A DNA stretch of 64,000 bases from Protopterus annectens (GCF_019279795.1 NC_056745.1:1486723134-1486787133); one strand, 5' to 3'; positions 1 to 14,363 are shown, counted from the first letter of the stretch. Made by a program: numbers and translations. The notes: generated by a model from the letters alone, not told the origin.

Positions 1-915
1 CAAACATTGCTCCCACAGGTATGTTGGATATGAACACTGTGCTGAGAAATACATGCCATTATAACCTGTACTGGTACTGTTCACTTTGATATTGTAGGGA
101 ATTGTGAGTGTTGCAGTTTCTCTGAATAATAAAGTATCACCGATCACTGTCACCCACACTGTGCTACATAATATAACTGTGTAGGAAAGCATGTATATGT
201 GTGTGTCAGGTCACTAAAGGTGGAAGAGGGCAACAGTCTAGTTATGTCCAGGCATACCAGTCTGTGATCAACACATGGCCAGAATCTGTGCAGAAATAGT
301 TGGATAGCTATGTGCAAAACAGCAACTCGGAATCTGGGATTATGTGTAGAAACAGTTAGTGTTAACAAACATGCCCTCCACAGGTATACCAGGTAAGAGG
401 TGTATACTGCAGGTAAAACCAGTTAATGTGTAATGATGATGACAGCCATATCACTGTCCAAACTAAGGCTGTAGGGTAGTGTAATAAGTCTTGTAAGGTA
501 CAGATAACAGCACTGACTAGGAAAGTAATGTGGACTACAGGAATATACTAGTTGTTAATTTTTCATCTTTCTTCCCCCCCAACCATATCTCCAACAATAA
601 TCAACATACCCACCCCAACTGGCATGTATTGATTCTGATAATGTCCAGTTGTTTGATTAATATATTAATGGTTCCCATGCATGTGCTATATTGAATTATT
701 CCAACATTGGTGGCATGGTGCCATGGTGCCATCAACGTACCTGCATGCTGTTCTTATTACCACTGTGGTCCCATATATGCATGTGTTCTGTTTGCTATGC
801 AACTGTTCCTTATCTGGTGTCTGGGTTACTGGGAATATCTATGCATGCTGTTGTACCTAACCCTGGAATGTGTTGACTATTACTAGCCCATATATGATGA
901 TGAAATCTAAACACT
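1..915. other. Unassigned intergenic sequence
   Basis: No coding signal, RNA gene or repeat family could be assigned. Open frames are short and lack recognisable motifs. The sequence resembles other decayed intergenic DNA in the window. Confidence 0.5.
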
Positions 916-2010
916 ATAGAATGCTTGGGAAGGTTGGTCCCAGTGGACCCACCTGTCCCACCTCAGCTGGCCATGGCACCGGGCACCAGCATGTCTGGGG
1001 CCCAACCCTGGACCTCCCTGTCCATTGGGCCAGCACCACCTTTGGGTAGAACCACCTCAGGGTATGGGGCTCGCCCCTCCTGGGAGTGGGCTCGGACAGG
1101 CACCTGTCACCCATTGCCAGGTCAGGGTCATGGTGCATAGAGCAATCAAAGAGCAGTTTGGTGATCTTCTACACCAGCTCGAGGGCCAATTGTTGTGATT
1201 AGAGAGTCAGCCTGGCTCTGCAACTCAGTCGCCAGCACAACCACCTTCAGGGCTGTGAAGGTGCAGTGCTGACTGCCTATGGGTGGGGACCTCAGTCCCA
1301 CTGTTACCACTAGGGGGCTTGTGAGCTTCCAATATCTCAACACTCCTCCCTATCAAGATGTATACCCCCAACATGTGTCATATACTGCCCCTGTATGCAT
1401 ATTGTCTGTTAACCTACCCAACCTACCTCCACAAATAAATCTACTACCCCCAACATCCCACTCTCACCTAAAAAAAGAAAAAAAGGACAATCTGTTCCTA
1501 CAAAAAATCTTGCCCCATACATAGCTGTCCATTTTGAACATGTGTCCACTGGACACAAGTAATCTGGTCTAATTGACATCTAACTTATTATTGTTGTCCT
1601 CACCCCTCTCCCAGGAGTTTGAGTGTCCAAATCTACCTCCAAATTCAGTGTATATGCACAGCTGTTGCTGTAGAATAAATGGGCAGCTATGGACCTTCCC
1701 TACACTCTTCTTGCACATCCCTAGCTATTTTACCTACTGTCTTTCCCTCTTTGTGCCCCTTTTTCATCACTTTCCTATCAACCCTTTTTTCTTTACTTTT
1801 AAAGAAATTAGAATGGGGTAAGCGGGAGTAAGTACTTTTAAGCAGCAGTAAGTGGGTCTAAGCCTGTTTGCATTGGGGTAAGCAATACCTGCACTGGTTA
1901 AGCAATTTAATAGCTAAATGAATATAAGAAACTGTAACCGGAAGTTAGCAGTGCTTACCTCCACGCAAACACACGCAAAACCACATACAACTGCTTTAAT
2001 GTGCCTTAAT
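916..2010 (+). mobile_element. Family X dispersed DNA element, partial copy 3
   Basis: Bases about 1490-1830 resemble 59430-59740 in the same order and orientation: an A-rich run, a pyrimidine-rich stretch and a TTTCTTTA-type end. The GC-rich block at 925-1270 translates on the plus strand to a proline-rich stretch followed by VHRAIKEQFGDLLHQLEG, which may correspond to VVHRTVGACLLRIEGLLS in copy 2 near 59045. The segment near 1940-1970 carries a GTTAGCAGTGCTTAC-like motif resembling the ends of copy 2. The frame is broken. The family is unnamed; a Harbinger-type Myb-like protein tail is one possibility. Boundaries are approximate. Confidence 0.45.
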
Positions 2011-2059
2011 CACTCTGTATCCAATGGCCCATGTTCTGCCCAGCAAAAAAATAAACAGC

Positions 2060-2125
2060 TTCTGCAAGGCTTAAACCCAGGACCATGCACACCATAGACA
2101 AAGTGATTTACTACTAAGCCATGCC
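2060..2125 (-). repeat. tRNA-like module (SINE head)
   Basis: On the minus strand TGGCTTAGTAG (2121-2111) fits a Pol III A box, and GGGTTTAAGCC (2078-2068) resembles a B box at tRNA-like spacing. No acceptor stem or cloverleaf was seen, so this is read as a tRNA-derived SINE remnant and not a tRNA gene. Confidence 0.45.
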
Positions 2126-2259
2126 AGATATACATAACCCTGATGTTTTCAAAAACATATCATCCAGCCCAGTCATTAAACAATACAGAGAATGCATTCC
2201 AACATTTAGATGCATGTGTGTGTAAATATATTAATATCTAAACAGATACAACATATATA

Positions 2260-2309
<50 letters not shown>

Positions 2310-2310
2310 T

Positions 2311-2398
<88 letters not shown>
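2260..2398. repeat. (AT)n microsatellite
   Basis: Nearly uninterrupted alternating A/T with occasional TATACATATATACAC interruptions. Tyr/Ile reading frames over it on both strands are artefacts. Confidence 0.97.
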
Positions 2399-2403
<5 letters not shown>

Positions 2404-2533
2404 TATGAACATTTATACATGCAAATGTCTACATCAACACATATATGTCTACACCTATATGTCTACATATACACAGCAAGTTACATATATGTAAGCAGAT
2501 ATATACATATGTAGGTATATACCGACATAGTTT

Positions 2534-2534
2534 T

Positions 2535-2590
<56 letters not shown>
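2534..2590. repeat. (ATATCT)/(AT)n microsatellite
   Basis: A short run of TATATC units passes into pure (AT)n. Flanking DNA at 2400-2660 is also rich in TATATG/CACATA dinucleotide patterns. Confidence 0.93.
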
Positions 2591-2957
2591 CATATAGGTA
2601 TATATGGACATACATGTGTAGAATTAATGGGAGATTAACTAAATCATATATGTCCACATACACCATTAATGGGGTTGAGAGGCCTGAAACAATATACATC
2701 TTGTACGAATAGATATACCCACCCCCAAAGCAAACACGTCCACCCTGCAATACACTGCCAAGTGCTGCAGATCCCATAACCATGTTCTGACACGACATGG
2801 CCACAAGATGTTAACAGTACTACATCCCACCTGTATGATGTCAGGCTGGTACTGGTACCATATCATGCAGTACAGTCTGCCTCCCATAGGAAAAGTAAAA
2901 TGTGGAAGCTATCAACATCCCCAGGATACATATACACAGACACATATATGCAGATAC

Positions 2958-3004
<47 letters not shown>

Positions 3005-3034
3005 ATATATATATATATATATAGATAGATAGAT
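2958..3034. repeat. (AT)n plus (GATA)n compound microsatellite
   Basis: Two AT runs interrupted by TGAAAT, then several GATA units. Simple-sequence DNA with no coding meaning. Confidence 0.95.
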
Positions 3035-5500
3035 ATACATGTGACTACACATACACACGCAGAAATATGTACAATAAGATACTTATGTAGTAGGTGCACA
3101 CAAAATGGAACAGCCACTATGCCTACAGTTAACTCCCTAACAACTGGACACTGGAAGAGCCACCCATACAAATGACATTCGTTGCCTGCAACATATACCC
3201 ACAGTGAGGTCATAGGATAAAACACCACACACAGGTTTGCAGAAAATGGAATACATTTACTTGTGTACTATTACAGATATATATGCAATGTCATATAGCT
3301 GTTCAGACACTGACATCCATATAAACAGTGCAATGCAACTGTGAAACAGTTATACTAATACAGTAGTTTGGAAAGGTCCACAACTGTTGCTGTCCAGGCA
3401 AAACCCTTCAAATTGTACAATAGTAAAAACAGGCAGGGCGACAGGATACCACACAATCAACAGTAAGTGATGCAGGTGCATAGTCCAGCAGCCTCTATCT
3501 ACACTCTGTACACAATCACTAGGTGGTAAAGATGTCAGTTGACCAAATGGGCTGTAACTCTTACATAACAAGGCATAACTGATACCATCACAGGCACACT
3601 GACAAACAGAACAGTCTGTATGGCAGGAGGCAGTAGGCATGCAGTAACCCACTTTATGTAAGTAATGTCAAGACAGATTAAATGTATGGTACTGTACATC
3701 CAGATACCTTAAGGCAGCTCACCCCTGATACCCCCACATTTTGTAACAGCCTAGGTTATGTATGGTGCAATCCTCCCTAGACTCAATAATACAGGGCGAT
3801 ATACCACTGTTACATACACTGGCCTCTGGAGTGCATATGGGCACACATGTATTCTGTAGGTGAGGCCCACACATATATGGCCCCAGCCCCACTGTATGTG
3901 TGGGGGATACAACAGCAGTGGACTGATGGCAGGAATGGCAGCGTGGCATACGTACATGTGCATATGTATCACTATCTATATATGTGTGGACATATAATGC
4001 TCTGTATATGTATATATCTGGGTGTGTATATGCATATCTATGTACATATACACACCCATCTATATATGTTGATATGTACGTGTGTAATTATCTATATAGA
4101 TATCTGGATAATCATATGTACATGTATATTCACCATATGTCCTAAACGTGGGGTGTAGCCCTACCTCAGCCCCTATATTCCCACCTTCATAGTGCAAGGG
4201 GATGTCAGGCAAATGCACCTCTTAATGCATGACATATGTACAAAGGTTGACAGAGTTGTGGCTGGAAGCACATATGCAGGGTCAATATTGACATTTTGCT
4301 GTGATAACCTCATAAATTTACTGTTGTATCAGGGTTTGTCGCAACATATGTCCTATGAGGGATATGAAGTCAGTAACTGTCACGGCTTTCACCATCTACA
4401 GACTGCAATCCTCACACTACCTTTTGCAATTCACAGATAGATGCTCTGTGGGTAACACATGACATGAAATTCACCACACACTGCCCAGTCTGCAGATGAC
4501 CCTACAGATGGGGAGTCCTCATAAACATAGAACTGACATGGCAGGTATTAAAACATGTAGGACAGCCATATCCGCACACACCCTGTTAAACCAACATTAC
4601 TCCAAATGCAATATAGCAGCACTTAAAGTCTGTAGTCAGGTCAGGTACATCCCCCTCCTGGGTGTTACCCTGTTTCCACAGTGTATGTTGTTAGAGCTAA
4701 ACCCCCAATCCATTTGAGGTGCTGTTTGACAAACAACAGATCGAGTTCCTGCTCACAGTGAATGAAAAGGCCCAACAACAACATGATGTTCATAGATATT
4801 GGAGTGTGTTTCCATGCAATTGACTATTGGAATGTTACCACAGCTATTCTGCATGCAATCAGCTAGGGGAGGGCTGCAATTCATGCAGAGGCCATCAGCT
4901 GATCATGAGCATCACTTAAAATACACATGCTGCTGCCTAAGCAAAGCAGGTGTGGGTCTTCACATCCACCAGAGAGGGAGTGGGAGAGGCAGACAGAGGC
5001 AAATACATGTCAGGGAGGGGTAGGAGAGTAAAACTTTAGCATGTTTGTGTCACACACCTACCAGCCCAGGGTATCAACCCCCTGATGGCTATGAAGTGCT
5101 ATCACAGTTCTATGCAATTATTGGATGTGCCACATAGGTTACCTGTTGTGGAGCCCTCAGAACATATATGTGATGGTGAGTGACATCTGCAACAGGGATA
5201 TGGTAGCTATGCAGTAGGTGAAGTACACATGCATGTCCACATGAACAGATGCCAGCATCAGCCACACTCTCACAGGAATGCACACACATTGATACACTTG
5301 ACAGGGCTAGGACTACAACCCATCACAGTGAGATTGCCACAACACATTACTGTGCAGGTATCACATGCACCACATGGGTCATACAGAGGTTATACAGGCA
5401 AAGGATATGAGGAGGTGTCTGACATCAGACAGTATGCTTCAGTATGCTTCAGTATGCCAGTGGGGGTTGTAGTGAGTGTGGATGTGATCATGCACATCAT
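3035..5500. other. Unassigned DNA rich in TATG/CATA dinucleotide steps
   Basis: No recognisable gene. Bases 3950-4140 are cryptically simple, with alternating purine-pyrimidine TATATG/TGTACA steps. A frame at 4345-4400 reads GYEVSNCHGFHHL, weakly like a motif seen twice elsewhere (44912 and 49742). The short run CAGTATGCTT is repeated around 5430-5456. Confidence 0.5.
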
Positions 5501-5502
5501 AC

Positions 5503-5503
<1 letters not shown>

Positions 5504-5580
<77 letters not shown>
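5504..5580. repeat. (CA)n microsatellite
   Basis: About 38 uninterrupted CA dinucleotides. Thr-His and Val-Cys frames across it are spurious. Confidence 0.98.
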
Positions 5581-6591
<1,011 letters not shown>

Positions 6592-6705
6592 ACAAAAACG
6601 AAAAAGTGAAAAGCCACCAGCTGGAATCTAATACATTTATTTAACTTAGGCAAACTTAACGCACAAACGTTCAAAAACAAATATTAATAGAATAAAAGTA
6701 AGCGC

Positions 6706-6735
6706 TTTCATTTAATTCATATTAAACTTCATCAG
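6706..6735 (-). ncRNA. Hammerhead-ribozyme-like motif
   Basis: On the minus strand the order is CTGATGA (6735-6729), a helix II of TTTAAT/ATTAAA with an ATGA loop, then GAAA (6709-6706), then GCGCTTAC. This contains the conserved CUGANGA and GAAA core elements. Helix III would be only one or two pairs, as known for minimal Penelope hammerheads. Activity is untested. Confidence 0.6.
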
Positions 6736-6775
6736 ACACTACCTTACATTACTTCACTTCCTTTTATAAACTTTC

Positions 6776-6791
6776 CTAAATTCAAACAGTC
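6776..6791. repeat. Target-site duplication, left copy
   Basis: CTAAATTCAAACAGTC occurs exactly here and again at 7423-7438, flanking the nested plus-strand PLE fragment. Confidence 0.85.
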
Positions 6792-7422
6792 CGGTAGCCA
6801 AGCATTTTTGGGAGCAGCACAAAGGGGTTCCTGAAGGGTTTATTTTTTGTGTTTTGGGGAAACCCAAGAGTTTTGGTGAGGATGCATGTTTTCACAATAA
6901 ATTATTGGAAATGGAGTCTAGATTTATTTTAAATTATAACACTCTTTTTCCAAATGGGATGAATTTGGGAGTGTAAAATTAACATCAAATTATATAAAGC
7001 AATAGTCATGTTTAAACATATCAAGTGGTTTGGAGTGTATTAAATATAATTATCATATTCTTTTATATATTTTTTGTATTATAAGTTAAATACAAGGATT
7101 ATTGTCATGGAAGATAAATTATTGTTAATATATTTAATTCACAAAATTTTATAAAGGATGTGAAGTATGAAATTTTAAAGGTGAAGTTAGAAACTTCACA
7201 GGAAAAATATTGTTGGTAAAAGCAAGGTTTGTTTAAGGCAATTGACAAAAAATGTTTAATTGTTTTATTGAACCAATCATTTATGCAAATGTTTTGTGGA
7301 TGTGTTATAAAAGGGGTGTTTGAATCATAAATGTATTCCATGAGAAGGCGAAGGCCGAGGTACCAGAATTAAAGGAAATTTCTACACAGTTGGACTGTCT
7401 GTGTTGTGTTCTAGTATTTTAG
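6792..7422 (+). mobile_element. 5'-truncated Penelope-like element, GIY-YIG end plus pseudo-LTR
   Basis: A 631-bp insertion between 16-bp direct repeats. Its 5' end holds an open frame, about 6788-6976, that reads PVAKHFWEQHKGVPEGF and later YNTLFPNGMNLGV before a stop. This resembles the C-terminal part of Penelope GIY-YIG endonucleases (VARHF and GLN/GMN motifs). The 3' part has TATAAAAGG (about 7305) and, near 7341, a degenerate hammerhead remnant (TGAGAAGGC...GGCCGAGG). The frame has no stop and the duplication is perfect, so this is among the younger insertions here. Truncation removed the RT. Confidence 0.72.
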
Positions 7423-7438
7423 CTAAATTCAAACAGTC
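7423..7438. repeat. Target-site duplication, right copy
   Basis: Exact 16-base match to 6776-6791. Confidence 0.85.
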
Positions 7439-7859
7439 TCACATGATCCAAAAAGCCAACGCATGCCTACTAATACCATTTTGACACTCTAAAAATATAT
7501 ACCATGATACAATCATTAACTTCATAACAATCTATTCAAATAACATTATAAATAAATAAATTTCACAAATCTTAACTAGAAACTTATAAAACTATAGATA
7601 TTATAACAGGATTATATATTATTTAATAAATATTTTAAATATTAAATAAATAGTTTTTACTAAAATTTATGTTATTTAATCTAAAAATTTATTAAGTGTA
7701 AAACCATGTTACTGATAATCGCCTTAAATATCATAAATATTATAATTACACAGATAATTAAAAAATTAAAAATAATGGTATCAGCGTTATAAGGCTGGAA
7801 CAAAACTATTTCTTTCTATTACCTGGTGGCTTTTCGCTTCTTCAATTTTGTTTGGTTTG

Positions 7860-8360
7860 TTCATGTTGGGAGTTATACACACACCTGTCATGACTGGGAT
7901 TAGAACCATTACTTAGCTAGTTTATTACACCACAGCACTATGCAGTTATAGTACACACCATGGAGATTATTGGAGTGCTCTTTCCCCAAAGGTGTATATC
8001 ACATTGGATGACATCAGCAGGATTGCCAATGTAGGGCATTTGAATTGTAGTGAGTGTAGCTACAATAAAATGCATTGCTCCCTACAAAGATAGTGACACA
8101 CACACACAAAAAACATCCACAACCAACATATGTGGGTATAGAACCTCTAACAGAGATCTATATCACACTACAGCATGGAGCTGTTACAGGATGCACCACA
8201 GGGATTACTGGTGAACACCTTCCCCAAAGATGTATTTCACATTGGATGACATCAGCAGGATTGCCAAAGTAAGGCATTTGAATTGTAGTGAGTGTGGCTA
8301 GGTTAAAATGCATTGCTCCCTACACAGACAGTGACACACACACACAAAACATCCACAACC
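7860..8360 (-). repeat. Tandem tRNA-like repeat family, left block
   Basis: Roughly 240-bp units contain GGGTATAGAACC/GGGATTAGAACC, a 'cactacagcatggagctgtta' type segment, GATGACATCAGCAGGATTGC and a CACACA stretch. On the minus strand each unit offers a B-box-like GGTTCTAATCCC and an A-box-like TGTGGTGTAATAAACT, suggesting a tRNA-derived head. The block stops at CATCCACAACC (8360), and the family resumes at 14834 in register, so the intervening DNA is an insertion. A single related unit lies at 50236-50470. Confidence 0.65.
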
Positions 8361-9009
8361 ATCTATTGGCTTATTGATCTATTGATGTATTGGCCTGCAG
8401 TGCTCTTTAACAAAACCGGGCAACCAGGATGAGTGTTATTTTCAAAATATACAGAAAGTATGTTTTATCCTGTAGACAAAATTAATTTCCAGCCCTTGTT
8501 TAATTTCTATTTTTAAGTAAAGCACTTCATCACGGACATTAGTTTGCCCCTCCCCATACTATACTTCCTTACTGCAGTCTCCCTTTGCAAGCTGTTTCAA
8601 CTATTTGAAACTCTGCTGTTTTTCTAGTATTACTAAACACTTTCTCCTACAAATCGTGGTCTTTCTAAATCCCACATACTCCTGGTTACCAGTGTGTTTT
8701 ATTTCCAAGGACAGGTATGACTCAAGTAACTCCAAAGTACTTACTGTTTTTCCTGATTGTTAAAGAACATTAGCTGCCCCCCCACTCTGTACTTAACACA
8801 GTATATAAAGACAGACTACAGTTAGAACTATTTGTATGCTCTGCTGTTTTAATACTTCTATTAAACCTTTTCTCTTATAAATTCTTGTCTTCTTAATTTC
8901 CACAGAACTCCTTGGTAAAATTGGTTTATTTTATTTCAGTAAGAAAGGTATACAAAACAAGCAAGTCAGAGTACCCACTGCAGTTTTTTATTGTTTCCTG
9001 ACTGAAATG

Positions 9010-10855
9010 AAAGTATAACTAACTACTCCACTGTTGTAAGTGCAGATATAGCTTAAGGCCTTTCTGTATTTATTTACCTTACATCCTCACTGAAGTAGAG
9101 GTTCTCTGTCACCAGTGATGACTAACTACTCCACTGTTGTAAGTGCATATATAGCTTAAGGCCTTTCTATATTTATTTACCTTACATCCTCACTGAAGTA
9201 GAGGTTCTCTGTCACCAGTGATGACTAACTACTCCACTGTTGTAAGTGCATATATAGCTTAAGGCCTTTCTATATTTATTTTACCTTACATCCTTACTGA
9301 AGTAGAGGTTCTCTGTCACCAGTGATGACTAACTTCTCCACTGTTGTAAGTGTAAATATAGCTTAAGGCCTTTCTATATTCATTTACCTTACGTCCTCAC
9401 TGAAGTAGAGGTTCTCTGTCACCAGTGATGACTAACTACTCCACTGTTGTAAGTGCAAATATAGCTTAAGGCCTTTCTATATTCATTTACCTTACATCCT
9501 CACTGAAGTAGTGGTTCTCTGTCACCAGTGATGACTAACTACTCCACTGTTGTAAGTGCAAATATAGCTTAAGGCCTTTCTATATTCATTTACCTTATGT
9601 CCTGACTGGAGTAGTGGTTCTCTGTCACCAGTGATGACTAACTACTCCACTGTTGTAAGTGCAAATATAGCTTAAGGCCTTTCTATATTCATTTACCTTA
9701 CATCCTCACTGAAGTAGAGGTTCTCTGTCACCAGTGATGACTAACTACTCCACTGTTGTAAGTGCAGTTATAGCTTAAGGCCTTTCTATATTTATTTACC
9801 TTATGTCCTCACTGAAGTAGAGGTTCTCTGTCACCAGTGATGACTAACAACTCCACTGTTGTAAGTGCAGATATAGCTTAAAGCCTTTCTATATTTATTT
9901 TACCTTACATGAAGTAGAGGTTCTCTGTCACCAGTGATGACTAACTACTCCACTGTTGTAAGTGCAGTTATAGCTTAAGGCCTTTCTATATTTATTTACC
10001 TTACGTCCTCACTGAAGTAGAGGTTCTCTGTCACCAGTGATGACTAACAACTCCACTGTTGTAAGTGCAGATATAGCTTAAAGCCTTTCTATATTTATTT
10101 TACCTTACATGAAGTAGAGGTTCTCTGTCACCAGTGATGACTAACAACTCCACTGTTGTAAGTGCAGATATAGCTTAAGGCCTTTCTATATTTATTTTAC
10201 CTTACATCCTTACTGAAGTAGAGGTTCTCTGTCACCAGTGATGACTAACTACTCCACTGTTGTAAGTGCAAATATAGCTTAAGGCCTTTCTATATTCATT
10301 TACCTTACATCCTCACTGGAGTAGAGGTTCTCTGTCACCAGTGATGACTAACTACTCTACTGTTGTAAGTGCAAATATAGCTTAAAGCCTTTCTATATTC
10401 ATTTACCTTATGTCCTCACTGAAGTAGATGTTCTTTGTCTCCGGTGATGACTAACTACTCCACTGTTGTAAGTGCAAATATAGCTTAAGGCCTTTCTATA
10501 TTCATTTACCTTACATCCTCACTGAAGTAGAGGTTCTTTGTCACCAGTGATGACTAACTACTCCACTGTTGTATGTGCAAATATAACTTAAGGCCTTTCT
10601 ATATTCATTTACCTTACATCCTCACTGAAGTAGAGGTTCTCTGTCACCAGTGATGACTAACTACTCCACTGTTGTAAGTGCAAATATAGCTTATGGCCTT
10701 TCTATATTCATTCACCTTACGTCCTCACTGAAGTAGAGGTTCTCTGTCACCAGTGATGACTAACTACTCCACTGTTGTAAGTGCAAATGTAGCTTAAGGC
10801 CTTTCTATATTCATTTACTTTACATCCTCACTGAACTAGAGGTTCTTTGTCACCA
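9010..10855 (+). repeat. 18-copy tandem array, ~104-bp monomer
   Basis: Eighteen units, each with CTCCACTGTTGTAAGTGC, ATAGCTTAAGGCCTTTCTAT, CCTTACATCCTCACTGAAG and GGTTCTCTGTCACCAGTGA or close variants. Most are about 104 bp; two lack CCTCACTG and are about 95 bp. Alternating variant types around 9770-10150 suggest a higher-order duplication of two units. It sits inside the L2-like insertion, upstream of the endonuclease, where promoter monomers occur in some LINEs. A promoter role is inference. Confidence 0.9.
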
Positions 10856-11447
10856 CTGTGACCACAGTACCATTGGGAACCTGATGTCCTATACTGAACC
10901 TGCTCCCCAAACTACACTCTGAGATCTCACTACCCCAGTAAAATACTATATAACTTCTTGCAATTAAACAGAATAATTTCCAATATATTTAAGAAATCCT
11001 GAGCTAATCTGACAAAGGGCTGATTATACTTATCCACCAGAACCACACCCCTTCCATCTCCTCCCCTGCCCCTCCCAACTACTTCCTTACTGAAACACCT
11101 CTTCCCCTATAATACCTTCATACACCCCAACTTTCCCACTTTCTAAACATACTCTACCCTCAAGCCGTACCTTTCAAACCTCAAGCCTTACTCTGGATAC
11201 CTATACTTTACTTCTTATACCTCCTCAAATCCTATCACACACATCTACCCCACCTTACCTCTACCCAACAAACAGTACTTTAAATCCAAATACCAAACCT
11301 GAGACTCCTCTGCAAACCAGTCCTTCTAACCCAAACTATGCCACTCCCCTTCCAAAAATAAAATGATCCCCTTCTGTCCCAACCACATTAAAGCAGAAAA
11401 AGAATGTCTCCCCATTTAAACACTTTCCCTACTTCAAACCACTACTT

Positions 11448-14363
11448 CTATCAGGAGACATCCATCCTAACCCAGGCCCCTCCCAACCTACCATAAATAA
11501 TACTCCTCTTGTACAAACATTTACTAACCTCACCCCCTTAAAAAAGCAAGTATCTTTCTGCTGTATCAACCTCAGGAGTGTAGTAAATAAAATACAGGAC
11601 TTCCATGCCTGGCTAGCTAACTATACCCCTGACATAGTCACCCTAACTTAAACCTAGCTGAAACCATATAATAAAGATAGTGAAATTCCCCCACCTGGCT
11701 ATAACATCCTATGACTTGATAGACAAAAGAAAAGAGGAGGAGGATAGCTGTACTCTTCTGTGACCACCTCTCAAGAACCACCCCAAACCTGCCTCTACCC
11801 ACTTCTTCTACAGATGAACTGCAACTTACCAAATTAAAGTTAACAACTTTACCACCATAACTGTTGTAGCAATCTACATCCCCCCGGTTGATAATCTTAG
11901 TATACTTGAGAACATCCTACACCACCTCTCACAGACCATCCTTGATGAAACCATCATTCTAGGGGACGTAAACATAGATTGGCTTACAATTCAAACTCCC
12001 TATACTACCTCTTGTATCAACCTACATGGATTTCAGCAACTAATCACTTCCCCTACCCATATTAGCAAGTCACACCTGTCACAGTCTCTCCTGGACCGGA
12101 TTTTGGTGTCTCATCGCCAAAATTACCACAACACTCACACTCTACCAAATTCCCTTAGTGACCACTGCCCTATCATAGTAACTAGACACACTCCCCATTT
12201 CACCAGACCCTTCAGTTTATCACCTCCCGCAAAACCTCATCCTTTAGTCCAGACTCTTTCGTAGACCGACTCTCTAATATTAACTGGTCCCATCTCACTA
12301 CACTCCCCTTAGATGAGGCTGTCCACTCTTTCAACTCTACCTTTCTAAACATCCTCAACTCCCTAGCTCCCTGCGTACTCTTAGAATTAAAGCAAACACC
12401 GCTCCTTGACTGACCAAACATACTAGAGTCTTGATGAAAAGACGTGACAAGATATGGAAATTATGGACCAAAACTAAGACCCCTTCTCTTTTACAGACCT
12501 ACAAAGAACTTAGAAATCAAATAAAAATAATTATCAACAAAGACAGGATCAACTTCTATGCAAACCCTCCCACTACCCTAAAATCTGACCCTAAAAAATT
12601 CTGGAACTCAATCAATCATATATTGCATCCAGGAAACCCTTCCCCTCCCAACCCATGCCCAAATAAAACTTTTGAAGAAACTGCCACTGAATTTAACAAT
12701 CATTTTATTAATTCAATAACTACCATAATTAATAACCTCCCTGCTAGTAAAAATACTAAAAAAACACTTTCTCATCTTACCCTCCTTCTCCTTCTAACTC
12801 TTTCACATCCATCTCTACTAAATATATTAAATATCTACTCTCTAAACTCAAACCCTGCTCCCCGTCAGCTGATAACCTACCCTCTTACTTCCTACATGTA
12901 GCTGCTGAACCCCTAGCCTATCCAGTATCCATCCTGATGAACCGATCTATCTCTGAATCATACGTTCCAGCAATATGGAAAACTTTCTACACATTACCCA
13001 TACATAAAGGAGGTAATTGTTCGGATATATCAAACTTCAGACCAATTGCTATACTGTCTCCCCTCTCCAAGATTCTTGAGAAATGCATTCACAAGCAGAT
13101 AATGCAATACCTTCTCCAACAGAACTTTCTAACACACACACAACATGGATTTTGTTCTAAACACAGCAATACAACTGCACAAATATCCTTCATTAATACT
13201 GTATCACTGGCCCATGACAATAATAAACTAGTTTCATGTCTGTTCTTCAAAACTTGCCCAAAGCCTATGACAATGTCTCCCATCCCCTCCTCCTAGACAA
13301 ACTATCTCACCTAAGATTCTCTCCTCCCACCATACCCTGGTTTTCCAGCTATCTCTCTAATCGCCAACAAGCTGTTAAATGGCACTCTGCTCTCCCCCCC
13401 CAAGTGTCCCAATGGGTGTCCCCCAAGAATCCATACTGGGGCCACTGCTCTTCAATATTTTCACCAACCTACTTTACACTTCTTGTCCCAACTCGACACT
13501 TGTACAATATGCTGATGATTCCACTGTCATCACCATTGCTGACAATCTATCTGACCCCCACTCTACTACCCAAGCATCATTTAACACCATAGAGACATGA
13601 TTTTGTGACAAATTAATTCTCAACCCTAAGAAAACTAAGCTCCTACTCTTCCTTCCAATAAACATCATCAATGTCAAAACAACATTTTCCATCCTATAGC
13701 AATAACACTGTCATTAACTCTGACCATAGCACTAAACTGCTAGGAGTCATAATCGACGATCAGCTTAAATCTGATCTCCAAATCACCACCTCTATCAAAA
13801 AGACTCACAAGAAACTTGAACTCATTTACTGAAACAAAAGACATTTAACCAACTCAGCCAGAATAACTCTCTCCCATGCAGTTCTTCTTCCCAACCTCCT
13901 TTATAGCTCTCAATTATACACAAAACTTAACACCACACTCATAACCAGACTTGAAACTATGTATAATAAAGTTGCCAGATTTGCTGCAAACCAAACCAAC
14001 AAATCACACCATTGCCTATCTCTTAAACAGCTGCAGTGGCTTGAATTCCCTCATTTGCTGCTACTACAGCAACTGTTAATTATCCACTCCATCCTCTATC
14101 TACCATCTTTCTGCCCCAGCCTTCAATCAATTATAACTAAATATTCCTCAACCAGGACATTACATAGCTCAGACCAACACTTTCTACAGATCTATAAATC
14201 CCAAACCAAATTGGGGTGTTTACTTTGTAACTATAACCCTGCTACAAATTGGAACCAACTACCCCTAGAAATTAGGTCCCTTAACCAAACAAAACATTTC
14301 AAACTAGCCACTTGGGAATATCTAATAAATAAATGGTCCTGCCATTGTAGTCATCCTCCCTGA
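11448..14363 (+). pseudogene. L2-like ORF2 (endonuclease and reverse transcriptase) pseudogene
   Basis: Starts with LSGDIHPNPGP (11448-11480), a 2A-like LINE motif. The endonuclease then shows CINLRSVVNKIQDF, ILGDVNIDW (11956-11982) and SDHCPI (12157-12174). The RT region has LPIHKGG, FRPIAILSPLSKILEK, PQESILGPLLF and the catalytic YADDS (13508-13522). The C-terminal region has a 134-residue open stretch (13959-14363) with VARFAANQTNKSHH. Several frame changes, for example near 12900 and 13240, and internal stops show it is dead. Motif order and 3' end suggest the L2 or a close CR1-group clade. Confidence 0.85.

Noticed and set aside
914-1140. GC-rich ORFs on both strands as possible host exons
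   Set aside because: The neighbouring sequence belongs to family X, and the frame is not kept beyond the block. No host protein was recognised.
2060-2125. Functional tRNA gene
   Set aside because: Only A- and B-box-like segments are visible; acceptor stem and anticodon arm are lacking. The other tRNA-like modules were rejected for the same reason.
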